In this document: piece after piece, positions 18,290 through 26,243 of the stretch
Layout: every line of letters starts with the position of its first letter
Position numbering within the stretch: position 1 is the first letter of the stretch
Assembly (NCBI GenBank): GCA_045629005.1
Contig: JAZQQJ010000025.1
Span: forward strand, 7,674 to 71,673
Direction: 5' to 3'
DNA length: 64,000 nucleotides
Source of the DNA: RGIG3528 sp045629005
GTDB lineage: Bacteria > Bacillota > Clostridia > Lachnospirales > Lachnospiraceae
Position numbers and translations under genes: made by a program
The notes under the pieces: model-generated
Database searches by the model: none
Told to the model about the DNA's origin: nothing
The model's input: only the letters and a program-made list of their open reading frames with translations

Positions 18290-18479
18290 CGAGCGCTGCT
18301 CGTTCAGTTTGCGCTGTGGCATCAGATGCCTTAACTGCTACAGACGCTGCAAGCCTTACTATCAAGTCCTTACGGTCTTGATAGTAAGAGCTGGCGCTCT
18401 ACAAACTCATATGAAACAATGTGCTTTTGTAAGCAAGCTTACAGCGCACATTGTTTCATATGAGTTCTATGCTTGCAGC
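18290..18479 (-). promoter_or_regulatory. Highly structured leader RNA region of the ABC/DUF1854 operon
   Basis: Nested perfect inverted repeats: a 9-bp outer stem (18346-18354 with 18471-18479) encloses an 11-bp hairpin (18356-18366/18377-18387), a 5-bp hairpin (18387-18391/18396-18400) and a 21-bp stem (18404-18424/18446-18466) that itself contains a 7-bp stem. Next to these are GGCATC-A-GATGCC (18318-18330) within a CAGTT/AACTG stem (18305-18309/18333-18337) and CGAGC-GCT-GCTCG (18290-18302). It lies between a promoter (18510-18537) and the first ATG (18237), so it should be transcribed. No known riboswitch was recognised. Confidence 0.6.
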
Positions 18480-18509
18480 TATTAGTATGTACGTTCTTTT
18501 ATATATGGT

Positions 18510-18537
18510 ATTGTAGCACTTATTTGCGTTATGTCAT
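18510..18537 (-). promoter_or_regulatory. Promoter of the ABC/DUF1854/CE12 operon
   Basis: Minus strand ATGACA, 16-base spacer, TACAAT: five of six matches in each box. Predicted start near 18503, giving a leader of about 265 bases. Confidence 0.55.
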
Positions 18538-18550
18538 CTTATTTTTATAT

Positions 18551-18585
18551 AAATATTGCTCACATTTATACCAATAGCAATATTT
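18551..18585. repeat. 10-bp perfect inverted repeat upstream of the ABC operon promoter
   Basis: AAATATTGCT (18551-18560) and AGCAATATTT (18576-18585) are separated by 15 bases and lie 14 bases upstream of the -35. It could be a regulator site; it lacks the GC content of a terminator. Confidence 0.5.
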
Positions 18586-18659
18586 GATAGGTGTAGTGTT
18601 AAAACCTGAGGCAATCGTTGAATTCAGCGATACCGTTACTTTCTTTTTATTCGCTTATC

Positions 18660-19094
18660 TTATCTTGCCGGCTCAAGTACTTTAATGTATTTATTGTATT
18701 CACAAAGTTTGGCTATAAATTCATCTTCTCTTTGCGGTGATATGTAGGCTTTTTCTGTTACGGAACCTTTATAATATACAATCTCAAGGCGAACGGCCGA
18801 GCCTGCTCCGGATGCAATGAACGAGATTACTTTTTTCACCGAACAAATTGAATTAATTTTGAGGTTTGACGTGGTTGGCCCAAGACATATTTTTATTGTA
18901 TCCTCAGTTAATACGTAATAATTGCGAACTAAAAACCATAACACAAAACCTATTATCGCAGCGCTCATGATTATTATCGGGATGAATTCTCCCGGATTGC
19001 TATAGTCAAGTATTGTGCAAAGTCCTACAAGCATAAATGTTACAAGTGCAAATGTTGTCCACATAATAACTCCGATTTTTCCTTTAAATTTCAT
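18660..19094 (-). CDS. Membrane protein with bacterial PH domain (YyaB/bPH_4-like)
   Basis: A 144-residue protein with two N-terminal membrane helices (about 10-30 and 36-57) and a C-terminal cytoplasmic PH-like domain. The segment SGAGSAVRLEIVYYKG followed by AYISPQREDEFIAKL matches the usual end of the bPH_4 family (SxALSxxRLEI...ISPxxxxxFI). Function is unknown; such proteins are thought to bind proteins or lipids at the membrane. Of two possible ATGs, 19094 is preferred because GAGG lies seven bases ahead of it, while the one at 19100 is too close. It stands alone, followed by the AT-rich region leading to the ABC operon promoter. Confidence 0.65.
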   Translation of the reverse strand: MKFKGKIGVIMWTTFALVTFMLVGLCTILDYSNPGEFIPIIIMSAAIIGFVLWFLVRNYYVLTEDTIKICLGPTTSNLKINSICSVKKVISFIASGAGSAVRLEIVYYKGSVTEKAYISPQREDEFIAKLCEYNKYIKVLEPAR

Positions 19095-19235
19095 ATTCAT
19101 TCCTCACTTTCTCATACTCATATTATTTCAAATTTGTACTCTTTCAAGCTTAATGCATCATTAACGAATTACATCAACAATTGAATTGCCGTACTTCAGG
19201 CAAATAGTATGTCCGGTTGTTTATATGGTATCGTG

Positions 19236-19646
19236 CTAAGCTTTTGCTTCCAACAAGAGTTCCGCAAACGCTTCCGCCAGAAGAATCATCCAGACAAGCA
19301 CCAGTCCGAATACAACGAACATCTCTGTCATTCCCGTGCACAATCCGATTACCGCAAAAACCGCGATTACTATAAGTGCTATAGAGCGTGCCTTAACTCT
19401 CCACCCGGATGCTATTTCAAACTGGTATTCGTCAAACCTTTTCTGCTTTTTCACACACAAGATAGTAACTGCTTCTGAACCGATAAAAACAACTGTAGCA
19501 ATCCCCCACCACACATCATAGGGCAGGTTCAAACCGATGTATATGCCTCTCGATGCGCTGTCGCCAAGGTATATCAGCAAAAAAACGATTATCGCAGAAA
19601 CCATTTCGAAGAAAATAACATTATTGACCAACATTCGTTTATTCAT
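19236..19646 (-). CDS. Small four-helix membrane protein in a regulator pair
   Basis: A 136-residue hydrophobic protein with four predicted membrane segments (about 11-28, 45-64, 86-104 and 108-130) and a short charged loop (KKQKRFDEYQFE) in the middle. No enzyme motif is visible. Its ATG overlaps the stop of the XRE regulator (ATGA), so the two are co-translated. Pairs of a 65-70 residue XRE regulator with a small multi-helix membrane protein are common in Firmicutes, where the membrane partner may modulate the regulator, but no specific function is established here. Confidence 0.7.
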   Translation of the reverse strand: MNKRMLVNNVIFFEMVSAIIVFLLIYLGDSASRGIYIGLNLPYDVWWGIATVVFIGSEAVTILCVKKQKRFDEYQFEIASGWRVKARSIALIVIAVFAVIGLCTGMTEMFVVFGLVLVWMILLAEAFAELLLEAKA

Positions 19647-19849
19647 CTTCTCTCGCTCCTTTCAAAATCAAATAATTCGGTAATAGCGGTATCAAAATAC
19701 TTTGCGAGGTCGTAGGCCAGCCAAAGCGACGGATCGAACTTACCGGACTCTATGGCAATAATGGCCTGCCGTGAAACCCCGACAGCCTGTCCGAGTTCCT
19801 GCTGGGTTATTTTTCTTTTTTCACGATATTCTCTGACCTTATTTACCAA
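19643..19849 (-). CDS. XRE family HTH regulator (YvaO/SinR-type, 68 aa)
   Basis: A 68-residue helix-turn-helix protein that is nearly all DNA-binding domain: ITQQELGQAVGVSRQAIIAI covers helices 2 and 3, followed by LWLAYDLAKYFDTAITELF. The start is a TTG with AGGAGGAAGG upstream; no ATG is available. It is translated together with the membrane protein downstream. Two near-identical 18-bp palindromes flank the promoter at 20007-20035, suggesting autorepression. Confidence 0.85.
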   Translation of the reverse strand: MVNKVREYREKRKITQQELGQAVGVSRQAIIAIESGKFDPSLWLAYDLAKYFDTAITELFDFERSERR

Positions 19850-19985
19850 GAATTCCTTCCTCCTGTCCTTGCAACAAAAATGTTATGTGCCACTCTGCTG
19901 CAATATTTTTCGCTTTTCATTCATTGCGAATTTAGCAACGAAAACCTCCGTGCTTTACAAATCCGATTCGCTTTATCACGCTCAA

Positions 19986-20061
19986 TGTAACGTCAACCTT
20001 ACATCAAGCATAGCGCCCTTATATGTATTTGTCAACAATTCTTTGTAAGGTTAGCATTACA
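19986..20061 (-). promoter_or_regulatory. XRE promoter flanked by twin 18-bp operators
   Basis: The promoter on the minus strand is TTGACA (20030-20035), 17-base spacer, TATGCT (20007-20012). It is flanked by TGTAACGTCAACCTTACA at 19986-20003 and TGTAAGGTTAGCATTACA at 20044-20061. Each is a palindrome TGTAA-N8-TTACA, and the two sites are also imperfect inverted copies of one another. One covers the transcription start, the other abuts the -35, the arrangement expected for repression by looping or cooperative binding. Confidence 0.7.
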
Positions 20062-20071
20062 TTTTTTCAAA

Positions 20072-20149
20072 ATGTCCACCACACCCCGTCCCTAGGCAGG
20101 CAGAGATGTCCACCACACCCCGTCCCTGGTGGACACCCCTGGTGGACAT
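20072..20149. repeat. Short REP-like repeat cluster
   Basis: Two exact 22-bp direct copies beginning ATGTCCACCACACCCC (20072-20093 and 20106-20127) are followed by two GGTGGACA units (20128-20135 and 20141-20148) in inverted orientation. GTCCACCA (20108-20115) pairs with TGGTGGAC (20127-20134) to form a hairpin. The GC-rich block sits in an AT-rich intergenic region with no gene. Confidence 0.7.
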
Positions 20150-20158
20150 CCTGCACTG

Positions 20159-20187
20159 TTGATTTTTCCGAGGCACATTGTTATACT
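20159..20187 (+). promoter_or_regulatory. Promoter of the DUF5662-WYL operon
   Basis: TTGATT, 17-base spacer, TATACT, about 23 bases before the start of the first gene, directly after the repeat cluster. Confidence 0.7.
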
Positions 20188-20209
20188 TCATGGAGAAAAG
20201 GAGTCTATT

Positions 20210-20734
20210 ATGCATCCGTTTAAACATTTCAGAACAATAACAAAGCATCGTCATGCCGTAATTCGTCACTGTTTCAAGGCCGGTATCGGTTTTCAGGGAC
20301 TTTTTCACGATTTGTCAAAATATACACCCACTGAATTCATTCCAGGCGCACGCTATTATCAGGGAACACGTTCCCCTAACGAAGGTGAGCGTGAAGCCAT
20401 CGGCTATAGCACTGCATGGATTCACCATCAGGGACGTAACAAGCATCATTTTGAATATTGGAAGGATTATGATTACGTTACAAAGCTCATAAAGCCTGTT
20501 CCGATGCCTGACAAATACATTAAGGAAATGTTCTGTGACAGGGTTGCTGCCTCCAAAATCTACAAGGGTAAGGATTATACCGATGATGCGCCTTTGCAAT
20601 ATCTTTTAAGAGGAAACAAAACAAGATTTATTCATCCGGAGACACAGGCAAAAATCGAGTTTTTATTGACAATGCTTGCAGAAAAAGGCGAAAAGGAAAC
20701 CTTCAGATATATTAGAACAAGGAAGACTCTATGA
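20210..20734 (+). CDS. DUF5662 family protein
   Basis: A 174-residue soluble protein rich in His and Tyr. Motifs include FHDLSKYTPTEF near 31-42, AWIHHQGRNKHHFEYW near 68-83 and FCDRVAASKIY near 108. The HD and HH pairs recall a metal-dependent HD-type fold, but catalysis is unproven. The frame is open to 20129, yet AAAAGGAG six bases ahead of the ATG at 20210 and the promoter at 20159-20187 fix the start. Its stop overlaps the WYL regulator start (ATGA). Confidence 0.75.
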   Translation: MHPFKHFRTITKHRHAVIRHCFKAGIGFQGLFHDLSKYTPTEFIPGARYYQGTRSPNEGEREAIGYSTAWIHHQGRNKHHFEYWKDYDYVTKLIKPVPMPDKYIKEMFCDRVAASKIYKGKDYTDDAPLQYLLRGNKTRFIHPETQAKIEFLLTMLAEKGEKETFRYIRTRKTL

Positions 20735-21792
20735 AAGACGACAAACCGAAGAAACTAATCATTCTGTATATATTGGAAATTCTCAGGCGTTACACAGATG
20801 ATACGCATTTTTTGAATAACAAGGATATCCTTGATATTCTCAAGAGAGATTACGACATGGCTGTCGATCGTAAATCCGTCAAAAATAACCTCGACACGCT
20901 TATTGATGCGGGGTTTGACATCCTTTACGACGAGGTTCCCCGTGTATATTCGGCCGGCGAAGAAGAAACACCTGATGATGCGGACGAAAGAAACATCCGT
21001 AAAAACTTCCGTATTGAAAGGGATATAACCGACAGTGAGCTTCGTCTGTTAATCGACTCAATACTTTTCTCCAAAAACATCCCCGTAAAACAGCGTACGA
21101 GCCTCATACAGAAGCTGGAGGGGCTTTCCAGTACATATTTTCGTTCCAGCATAAAGCACATTGCCACAGTGCCTGTTTCCGGAGAAAAGAACAAGGAACT
21201 GTTTTACAACATCGATATTATCGATGAAGCTATTTCCGAAGGCAAACAGATCGAATTCAATTATCTCGAATATCACACCGACCAGAAGCTTCATCCTCGT
21301 ATTACAAGAAATGCAAAGGTGCGCCGTTTTTCCGTCAACCCTTATTACATCGCTGCTACTAACGGCAGGTATTATCTCATCTGCAACAACACATGGTTTG
21401 ACAATGTGACGCACTTCCGTATCGACCGCATTACAAACATCCGCATTCTCAAAGCCGACGTTAAACCGGTTACGGAAGTAAAAGGGCTGGAGCATGGTTT
21501 CTCGCTTTCAAAGCACATGGCGGAACACATTTATATGTTCTCCGATGATCCCGTGAGAGTCATCTTCCGTTTAAAGAAAACTCTTCTTTCAGAGCTTTTT
21601 GACTGGTTTTCCGGTGATATCACATTTACTGATGAAACAGAAGATGAAGTTACGGTTTCCGTTTTTGCCAGCGAGCAGTCAATGGAGCTATGGGCAGTAC
21701 AATTTGCCAAATACGTCACCGTTCTTTCTCCCAAATCGCTTGTCGAAAGTGTAAAGAATACACTTTCGGAGGCTGTTGAAAGATATAAATAA
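20731..21792 (+). CDS. WYL domain transcriptional regulator
   Basis: A 353-residue regulator. Residues 1-75 form a winged helix (KKLIILYILEILRRYTD then DRKSVKNNLDTLIDAGFDI), about 155-240 the WYL domain with IEFNYLEYH and VNPYYIAATNGRYYLICN, and about 255-345 the C-terminal WCX-like extension. WYL domains sense small ligands or nucleic acid ends; the ligand here is unknown. Translation is coupled to the DUF5662 gene. No target is visible, though WYL regulators often control stress or mobile-element defence genes. Confidence 0.88.
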   Translation: MKDDKPKKLIILYILEILRRYTDDTHFLNNKDILDILKRDYDMAVDRKSVKNNLDTLIDAGFDILYDEVPRVYSAGEEETPDDADERNIRKNFRIERDITDSELRLLIDSILFSKNIPVKQRTSLIQKLEGLSSTYFRSSIKHIATVPVSGEKNKELFYNIDIIDEAISEGKQIEFNYLEYHTDQKLHPRITRNAKVRRFSVNPYYIAATNGRYYLICNNTWFDNVTHFRIDRITNIRILKADVKPVTEVKGLEHGFSLSKHMAEHIYMFSDDPVRVIFRLKKTLLSELFDWFSGDITFTDETEDEVTVSVFASEQSMELWAVQFAKYVTVLSPKSLVESVKNTLSEAVERYK

Positions 21793-21837
21793 AACGAGAT
21801 TATTCAGTCATCCCGAGAGCACAATTTGCTATTCATA

Positions 21838-21885
21838 CAAAAAAAGGACAGGGACTTTTTCAAGTCGGCCTGTCCTTATTTTTAA
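21838..21885. terminator. Bidirectional terminator between WYL and 5'-nucleotidase genes
   Basis: GGACAGG (21846-21852) pairs with CCTGTCC (21869-21875), with an inner GACTT/AAGTC stem, flanked by A-rich and T-rich runs. It serves the two convergent genes. Confidence 0.85.
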
Positions 21886-21889
21886 TTAA

Positions 21890-23689
21890 TTAGAACTCTC
21901 TCTTCTTTGTTGCAAAAGCTGCGAATGCTGCTGCAAGGAATGTAAGGAGGAGAACTTCACCGAGTCTGCTGTCGCCTGTCTTAGGTGTATTATCAGGATC
22001 TACAGAGATTCTGCCTTCACCTGCGAGGTTAGCATACTGAGCCTTTGTGATTGTAGGAAGCTTGCCGGAAGGTGTTTCTGTTTCAGCAAAGGACTTAACA
22101 TAGTTTGCAAGGCAGAGATAATCTTCCATTACATAGTCCTTAACAAGCTCGCCGCCTGCAAACATTGCAAAACCGTCACCAAGATTTCTGAGTGTATAGT
22201 TTGTACCTGCAATGTTGTACTTCTTTGCAAGATCAAGCTTCTCATACTTGCCTGTTTCATTGTTAAGAACCTGAACGTTCTGTACTCTGTACTGACCGTT
22301 GCCTGCGCTTACCCAGATGCCTGTTTCGTCTTCAACAACGTTTGCATTAACGTCTGTGTGGATTTCATACTTAAGGCCTGCTGTATGAAGGAAGCCACCG
22401 CTCTCGCTGTTGCCTACGCCCTTGTAGGACCACTCAAGCATATCAAGAATCTGCTGACCTGTAACGGAAACGAGACACATAACGTTACCGAATGTATGAA
22501 CTGTCTTACAGGTCTTATATGTAATTTCGCCTGCAGGAATGTCTGCACGGATGCCGCCGCCGTTCATGATGGCTACATCAACATCAAGGCCTTCAGTTTC
22601 TTTAAAGAGGTAGTAAATAGCATCTGCACAGAAATCACCAAGGTTTGTTTCCTGTGAACGGATGAGACGGTTACCTGTTGCGGGATCGTATGCGAAGATG
22701 CCTTCTTCTGCATAACCGATTACTGTGCCGAGCTGGCCGTCAACATCTGCCATAAGCTTGTCAACGCCTGTCTTAACTTCTGCAACTGAACCTGTATATT
22801 CGGAAATAAGCTCTGTCTTAATGGAGAGGTCCTTACCGATTGTCATCTTACCAATGTTGCCAAGGTAACTTCCGGACTGTGTGAGAATAACTGTCTTTCC
22901 ATCCTTGTCCTTAACTTCCTGTGAAACTACTGTAGAGTGTGAATGTCCGTCGATGAATGCTGCGAGGCCGGATACGTTAGCAATAATATCTGTGCTTCTC
23001 CAAGGAGCGGATTCGCCATCAATACCACAGTGACCAAGAGCAATAACGATGTCAGCGCCTGCTGCCTTAGCGTCGTCAATGCCCTTCTGAACAGATGCAT
23101 AGAGAGCCTTACCGTCTTCGCCGCCATCGATAACGTATGCCCAATTACCATTTGCATCCATGAAGTACTTAGGTGTGGACTTTGTGATTGTTTCGGGAGT
23201 AGTGATACCAACGAAAGCAACCTTACAGCCGTTAAGCTCGAAAATCTTATAAGCGTCAACTACGTTCTTTCCGTCTGCTGTCTTAAAGTTACAGGAAACG
23301 TAAGGAATCTTACCGTTGATGATTTCGAGTGCTCTGGGCATGTCATAGTCGAACTCATGGTTACCCATTGTAGCAAGGTCATAGCCTGCTGCTTCCATAA
23401 GGGAAACAATAGCTGCACCCTTATCCATGGAACCATAAGCAGTACCCTGTACATGGTCACCTGCATCAACAAGAAGAACTGCCTTGCCTGCATCCTGAAG
23501 TTCCTTCTTCATAGCTGCAACGCCGTCATAAGAGATGGTCTTGTCAACGTAAGTGTGGACATCGTTTGTGTAGAGAATGGTGATGTCATCCGAAGGTGCT
23601 GCTGCCTTCACGCTGTTAAGCGGAAGGAGTGAAATGAGGAGTGCTGCTGTTAAAATAGCTGCTCCCGCCTTTTTGAAAAAGCTTTTCAT
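21890..23689 (-). CDS. Surface-anchored 5'-nucleotidase / UshA family metallophosphoesterase
   Basis: A 599-residue secreted enzyme. Signal peptide 1-30; metallophosphoesterase domain with YTNDVH (40-45), VDAGDH (74-79), GNHEFD (109-114) and GHCG/GHSH type motifs later; C-terminal 5'-nucleotidase domain with NGGGIR and the substrate-binding GDGFAMF region. It would dephosphorylate extracellular nucleotides to nucleosides for uptake. The C-terminus has TPKTGD (568-573), a hydrophobic stretch and KKREF: a sortase-type anchor signal with Thr in place of the usual Leu. The ATG at 23689 has AAAGGAGG upstream; the open frame to 23749 is ignored. Confidence 0.93.
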   Translation of the reverse strand: MKSFFKKAGAAILTAALLISLLPLNSVKAAAPSDDITILYTNDVHTYVDKTISYDGVAAMKKELQDAGKAVLLVDAGDHVQGTAYGSMDKGAAIVSLMEAAGYDLATMGNHEFDYDMPRALEIINGKIPYVSCNFKTADGKNVVDAYKIFELNGCKVAFVGITTPETITKSTPKYFMDANGNWAYVIDGGEDGKALYASVQKGIDDAKAAGADIVIALGHCGIDGESAPWRSTDIIANVSGLAAFIDGHSHSTVVSQEVKDKDGKTVILTQSGSYLGNIGKMTIGKDLSIKTELISEYTGSVAEVKTGVDKLMADVDGQLGTVIGYAEEGIFAYDPATGNRLIRSQETNLGDFCADAIYYLFKETEGLDVDVAIMNGGGIRADIPAGEITYKTCKTVHTFGNVMCLVSVTGQQILDMLEWSYKGVGNSESGGFLHTAGLKYEIHTDVNANVVEDETGIWVSAGNGQYRVQNVQVLNNETGKYEKLDLAKKYNIAGTNYTLRNLGDGFAMFAGGELVKDYVMEDYLCLANYVKSFAETETPSGKLPTITKAQYANLAGEGRISVDPDNTPKTGDSRLGEVLLLTFLAAAFAAFATKKREF

Positions 23690-23827
23690 AAAAATCCTCC
23701 TTTGCCCCAACGGGCTTATGATATCTACATTTTCCTCGTTTTTGCACAAAAAGTAAATGGTTTCAAAGCATTATTTTAGTTATTTTTTAAATAATCCTTA
23801 CATTTCTGTGACTTAATAGTATTTTTC

Positions 23828-23856
23828 TTGACTTTTTGTGTTTGCACGCGTAAGAT
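23828..23856 (+). promoter_or_regulatory. Promoter of the leader-bearing precursor-like gene
   Basis: TTGACT, 17-base spacer, TAAGAT, about 65 bases before the ATG. A small GCGT/ACGC dyad overlaps the -10. Confidence 0.6.
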
Positions 23857-23920
23857 ACACGCATACATTAAATGGATAATTTTTGGATAAAGATGAAAAC
23901 CAAAGAAAGGAGACTTAATT

Positions 23921-24409
23921 ATGAAAGAATTTGTCTCACCCGAATTAACACCTATTGAAGATCTTGTTGAAGGCGTATACGCTTTGAGTGGTGCTGAACC
24001 GCCTATGCGTTATAATTCCGATTGGTCTGCTTCTGCTGCAGGCATTTCTCACGATTCCGGAAGTCATACTGATTTTCATATCATTTTAAAGCATAATAGC
24101 GACTATGCATCCCCTGCAGGACGTCAGGTTGTAACAGAGTGGGTAACCGATTTTAAAATCAATTCCTTCGAAACTGATTCCGGTTCATGTACTTATGAAA
24201 TTACGAACGGTGGTTATGGTTTTAAGTTAACAACAACCAAAGGCTACAACAATCAAGGCGAATCCGTTGACTTAAGAGTTCGACTCACCGGAGAAACTGA
24301 ATATGGTCATACAGCTGTTGGAAAAAGTTCTGAAGGCACTATTCCCGAGAGTGACCATCATATCACGTCTGGCCTTACATTAGTCAACTGGAATTATTTA
24401 GGAGAATAA
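23921..24409 (+). CDS. Leader-bearing small protein, putative RiPP-like precursor or exported beta-rich protein
   Basis: A 162-residue protein not recognised as an enzyme. Residues 1-25 look like a leader: MKEFVSPELT, then acidic IEDLVEGVYALSGA. From memory, related proteins in other Clostridia also begin MKxF/Y-x-P and carry EGVYAxSG near residue 20. It is not a Sec signal peptide. Residues 30-160 are rich in Ser, Thr, Gly and aromatics with alternating hydrophobic strands, suggesting a beta-sandwich; there is a single Cys (90). It has its own promoter, a strong ribosome site (AAAGGAG) and a terminator after it, followed by an ABC exporter. Context suggests leader recognition by the PqqD-kinase protein, export, and cleavage near SGA by the S26 peptidase; this is inference. 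Confidence 0.6.
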   Translation: MKEFVSPELTPIEDLVEGVYALSGAEPPMRYNSDWSASAAGISHDSGSHTDFHIILKHNSDYASPAGRQVVTEWVTDFKINSFETDSGSCTYEITNGGYGFKLTTTKGYNNQGESVDLRVRLTGETEYGHTAVGKSSEGTIPESDHHITSGLTLVNWNYLGE

Positions 24410-24423
24410 ATAATTAGCATATT

Positions 24424-24449
24424 AAGCACCACATTTGTGGTGCTTTTTT
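24424..24449 (+). terminator. Terminator/attenuator between precursor-like gene and exporter
   Basis: AAGCACCAC-ATTT-GTGGTGCTT followed by TTTT. A perfect 9-bp stem that would let the upstream gene be expressed more than the exporter, which has no promoter I can see in the short gap. Confidence 0.88.
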
Positions 24450-24464
24450 CAAATTTGAGGGATT

Positions 24465-26243
24465 ATGGGAAAAAAAACTATATCTGATAAACTTAAAATT
24501 AACAAAATCATTGAAAAACTAAAGGACCTTCTTTGGCTTTGGCCGTTTGCCAAAAAAAACTTTTTCTTCATTATTGTTTTTTCTCTTCTAGGTCTTACAG
24601 GAACCGTCACAAGCCTTATTAATAGCCTCGTTTCAAAAGATTTGGTTGACATAATCACAGGTCACAAAACCGCAGAGTTATTAAAAACCTTCCTTCTTCT
24701 CATTGGAACAGCGGTAGTAACAACAATTATCGGTCAAATAAGCTCCATTATTTCTACCAAGATCACACTAACCGTTCAGAATAAGTTTCAAGGAGATATT
24801 TTTGATAGTATTCTTTCAACAGAATGGGAAGCTCTGTCCAATTATCATTCGGCTGAATTAATGATGCGATGGGGTGGTGATTCGTCCACTATTGCAAACA
24901 ATGTACTTACTCTTGTTCCAAACATTATTAATTATTCTATTAGTGTAATTTCAGCCCTTATTATTGTTCTTCAATATGATGTATCATTCGCCGTAATAAC
25001 CCTCCTGTGTGTACCTATAAGTTTATTTTCTTCTCGCCTTTCTTTAAAACGCATGAGAAGCGGCAATATGGAAACTCACCAGTCGCAAACTAAGCTTTCA
25101 TCTTTTTTGCAGGATACTTTCGGAAACATTCAAACCATAAAAGCCTTGGATATGATAAAGCTTTCATCCTCAAGGCTTCGTGAATACCAGCAAAACTCCG
25201 CAGATGCACGCATACACTACCAATGGCTTGTTGCTAAAAATTCGCTCATACTGACTTTAGTGTCATTATTAACAACGTATATTATTTACGGATGGGGAAT
25301 ATATCGTGTATGGTCTGGGGTTATTACTTATGGCACCATGACGCTTTTCCTTTCTTTATCAAATACCCTTTCAAATTCGCTCCAATGCTTTGTAAGACTT
25401 CTCCCTACCACTGTTCAACTCGCCAATTCAGCAAAGCGCGTAAGAGAGCTTTGCGAGCTTCCTAAAGAAATCGATTCTTCGCGAAATGAAGTTGCCTTAT
25501 TTTTTGAAAAGCATAAAGCAGAAGGAATCAGCCTCTGTGTCAGAGGGCTTTCTTATCAATACCCTACCGGAACAGAAGTTTTTGCCGATGCATCCTTTGA
25601 AGCACATCCACATGAGATTATATCTTTCGTTGGTCCTTCAGGAGAAGGAAAAACCACTATGCTTCGTTTTCTTTTATCCATAATTAGGCCTCAATCCGGT
25701 AAAGGTTTTATTTGCGCAGGCAATTCCGTACCAGAAGATAACACTGACCAACTGACGCTGAATGCTTCTGTTCGTCAGCTTATTGCATATGTTCCACAAG
25801 GTAACACAATGCTTTCGGGTACAATCGCTGATAATATGCGAAACGTAAATCCTGACGCTACTGATGAGGATATAATTAATGCTTTGAAAACAGCATGCGC
25901 ATGGAATTTTGTTCAGAAACTTCCTGACGGAATTAATACCCCATTGCAAGAGCGTGGAGGTGGTTTTTCAGAAGGTCAGGCGCAACGTCTTTCTATTGCT
26001 CGTGCACTTATAAGGAAGTCACCAATTCTTCTTTTGGATGAAGCAACTTCCGCTCTTGATATTGAGACAGAAAAAAAGGTTCTGACTAATATTCTCGAGG
26101 ATGAATATCCTCGCACAACAATTGTCACAACCCATAGACCTTCAGTATTAAAAACATGCAACAAAGTATATTCCATAAGAGATATGGGTTGCAAAGTTCT
26201 CACCGAAGAAGAAATCCACAAAATGCTTGTGGATTATATGTAA
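24465..26243 (+). CDS. ABC exporter (fused membrane and ATP-binding domains), RiPP-locus type
   Basis: A 592-residue half-transporter: six membrane helices (about 35-325) and a nucleotide-binding domain with Walker A VGPSGEGKTT (389-398), signature FSEGQAQR (501-508), Walker B ILLLDE (521-526) and switch His557. There is no N-terminal C39 peptidase, so leader removal needs another protein, plausibly the S26-type peptidase at 27710. The signature Leu-Ser-Gly-Gly is changed to Phe-Ser-Glu-Gly, a variation tolerated in peptide exporters. GAGGG lies just ahead of the ATG. Its last ten bases overlap the end of the convergent PqqD-kinase gene. The base composition is AT-richer than the neighbouring genes. 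Confidence 0.85.
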   Translation: MGKKTISDKLKINKIIEKLKDLLWLWPFAKKNFFFIIVFSLLGLTGTVTSLINSLVSKDLVDIITGHKTAELLKTFLLLIGTAVVTTIIGQISSIISTKITLTVQNKFQGDIFDSILSTEWEALSNYHSAELMMRWGGDSSTIANNVLTLVPNIINYSISVISALIIVLQYDVSFAVITLLCVPISLFSSRLSLKRMRSGNMETHQSQTKLSSFLQDTFGNIQTIKALDMIKLSSSRLREYQQNSADARIHYQWLVAKNSLILTLVSLLTTYIIYGWGIYRVWSGVITYGTMTLFLSLSNTLSNSLQCFVRLLPTTVQLANSAKRVRELCELPKEIDSSRNEVALFFEKHKAEGISLCVRGLSYQYPTGTEVFADASFEAHPHEIISFVGPSGEGKTTMLRFLLSIIRPQSGKGFICAGNSVPEDNTDQLTLNASVRQLIAYVPQGNTMLSGTIADNMRNVNPDATDEDIINALKTACAWNFVQKLPDGINTPLQERGGGFSEGQAQRLSIARALIRKSPILLLDEATSALDIETEKKVLTNILEDEYPRTTIVTTHRPSVLKTCNKVYSIRDMGCKVLTEEEIHKMLVDYM

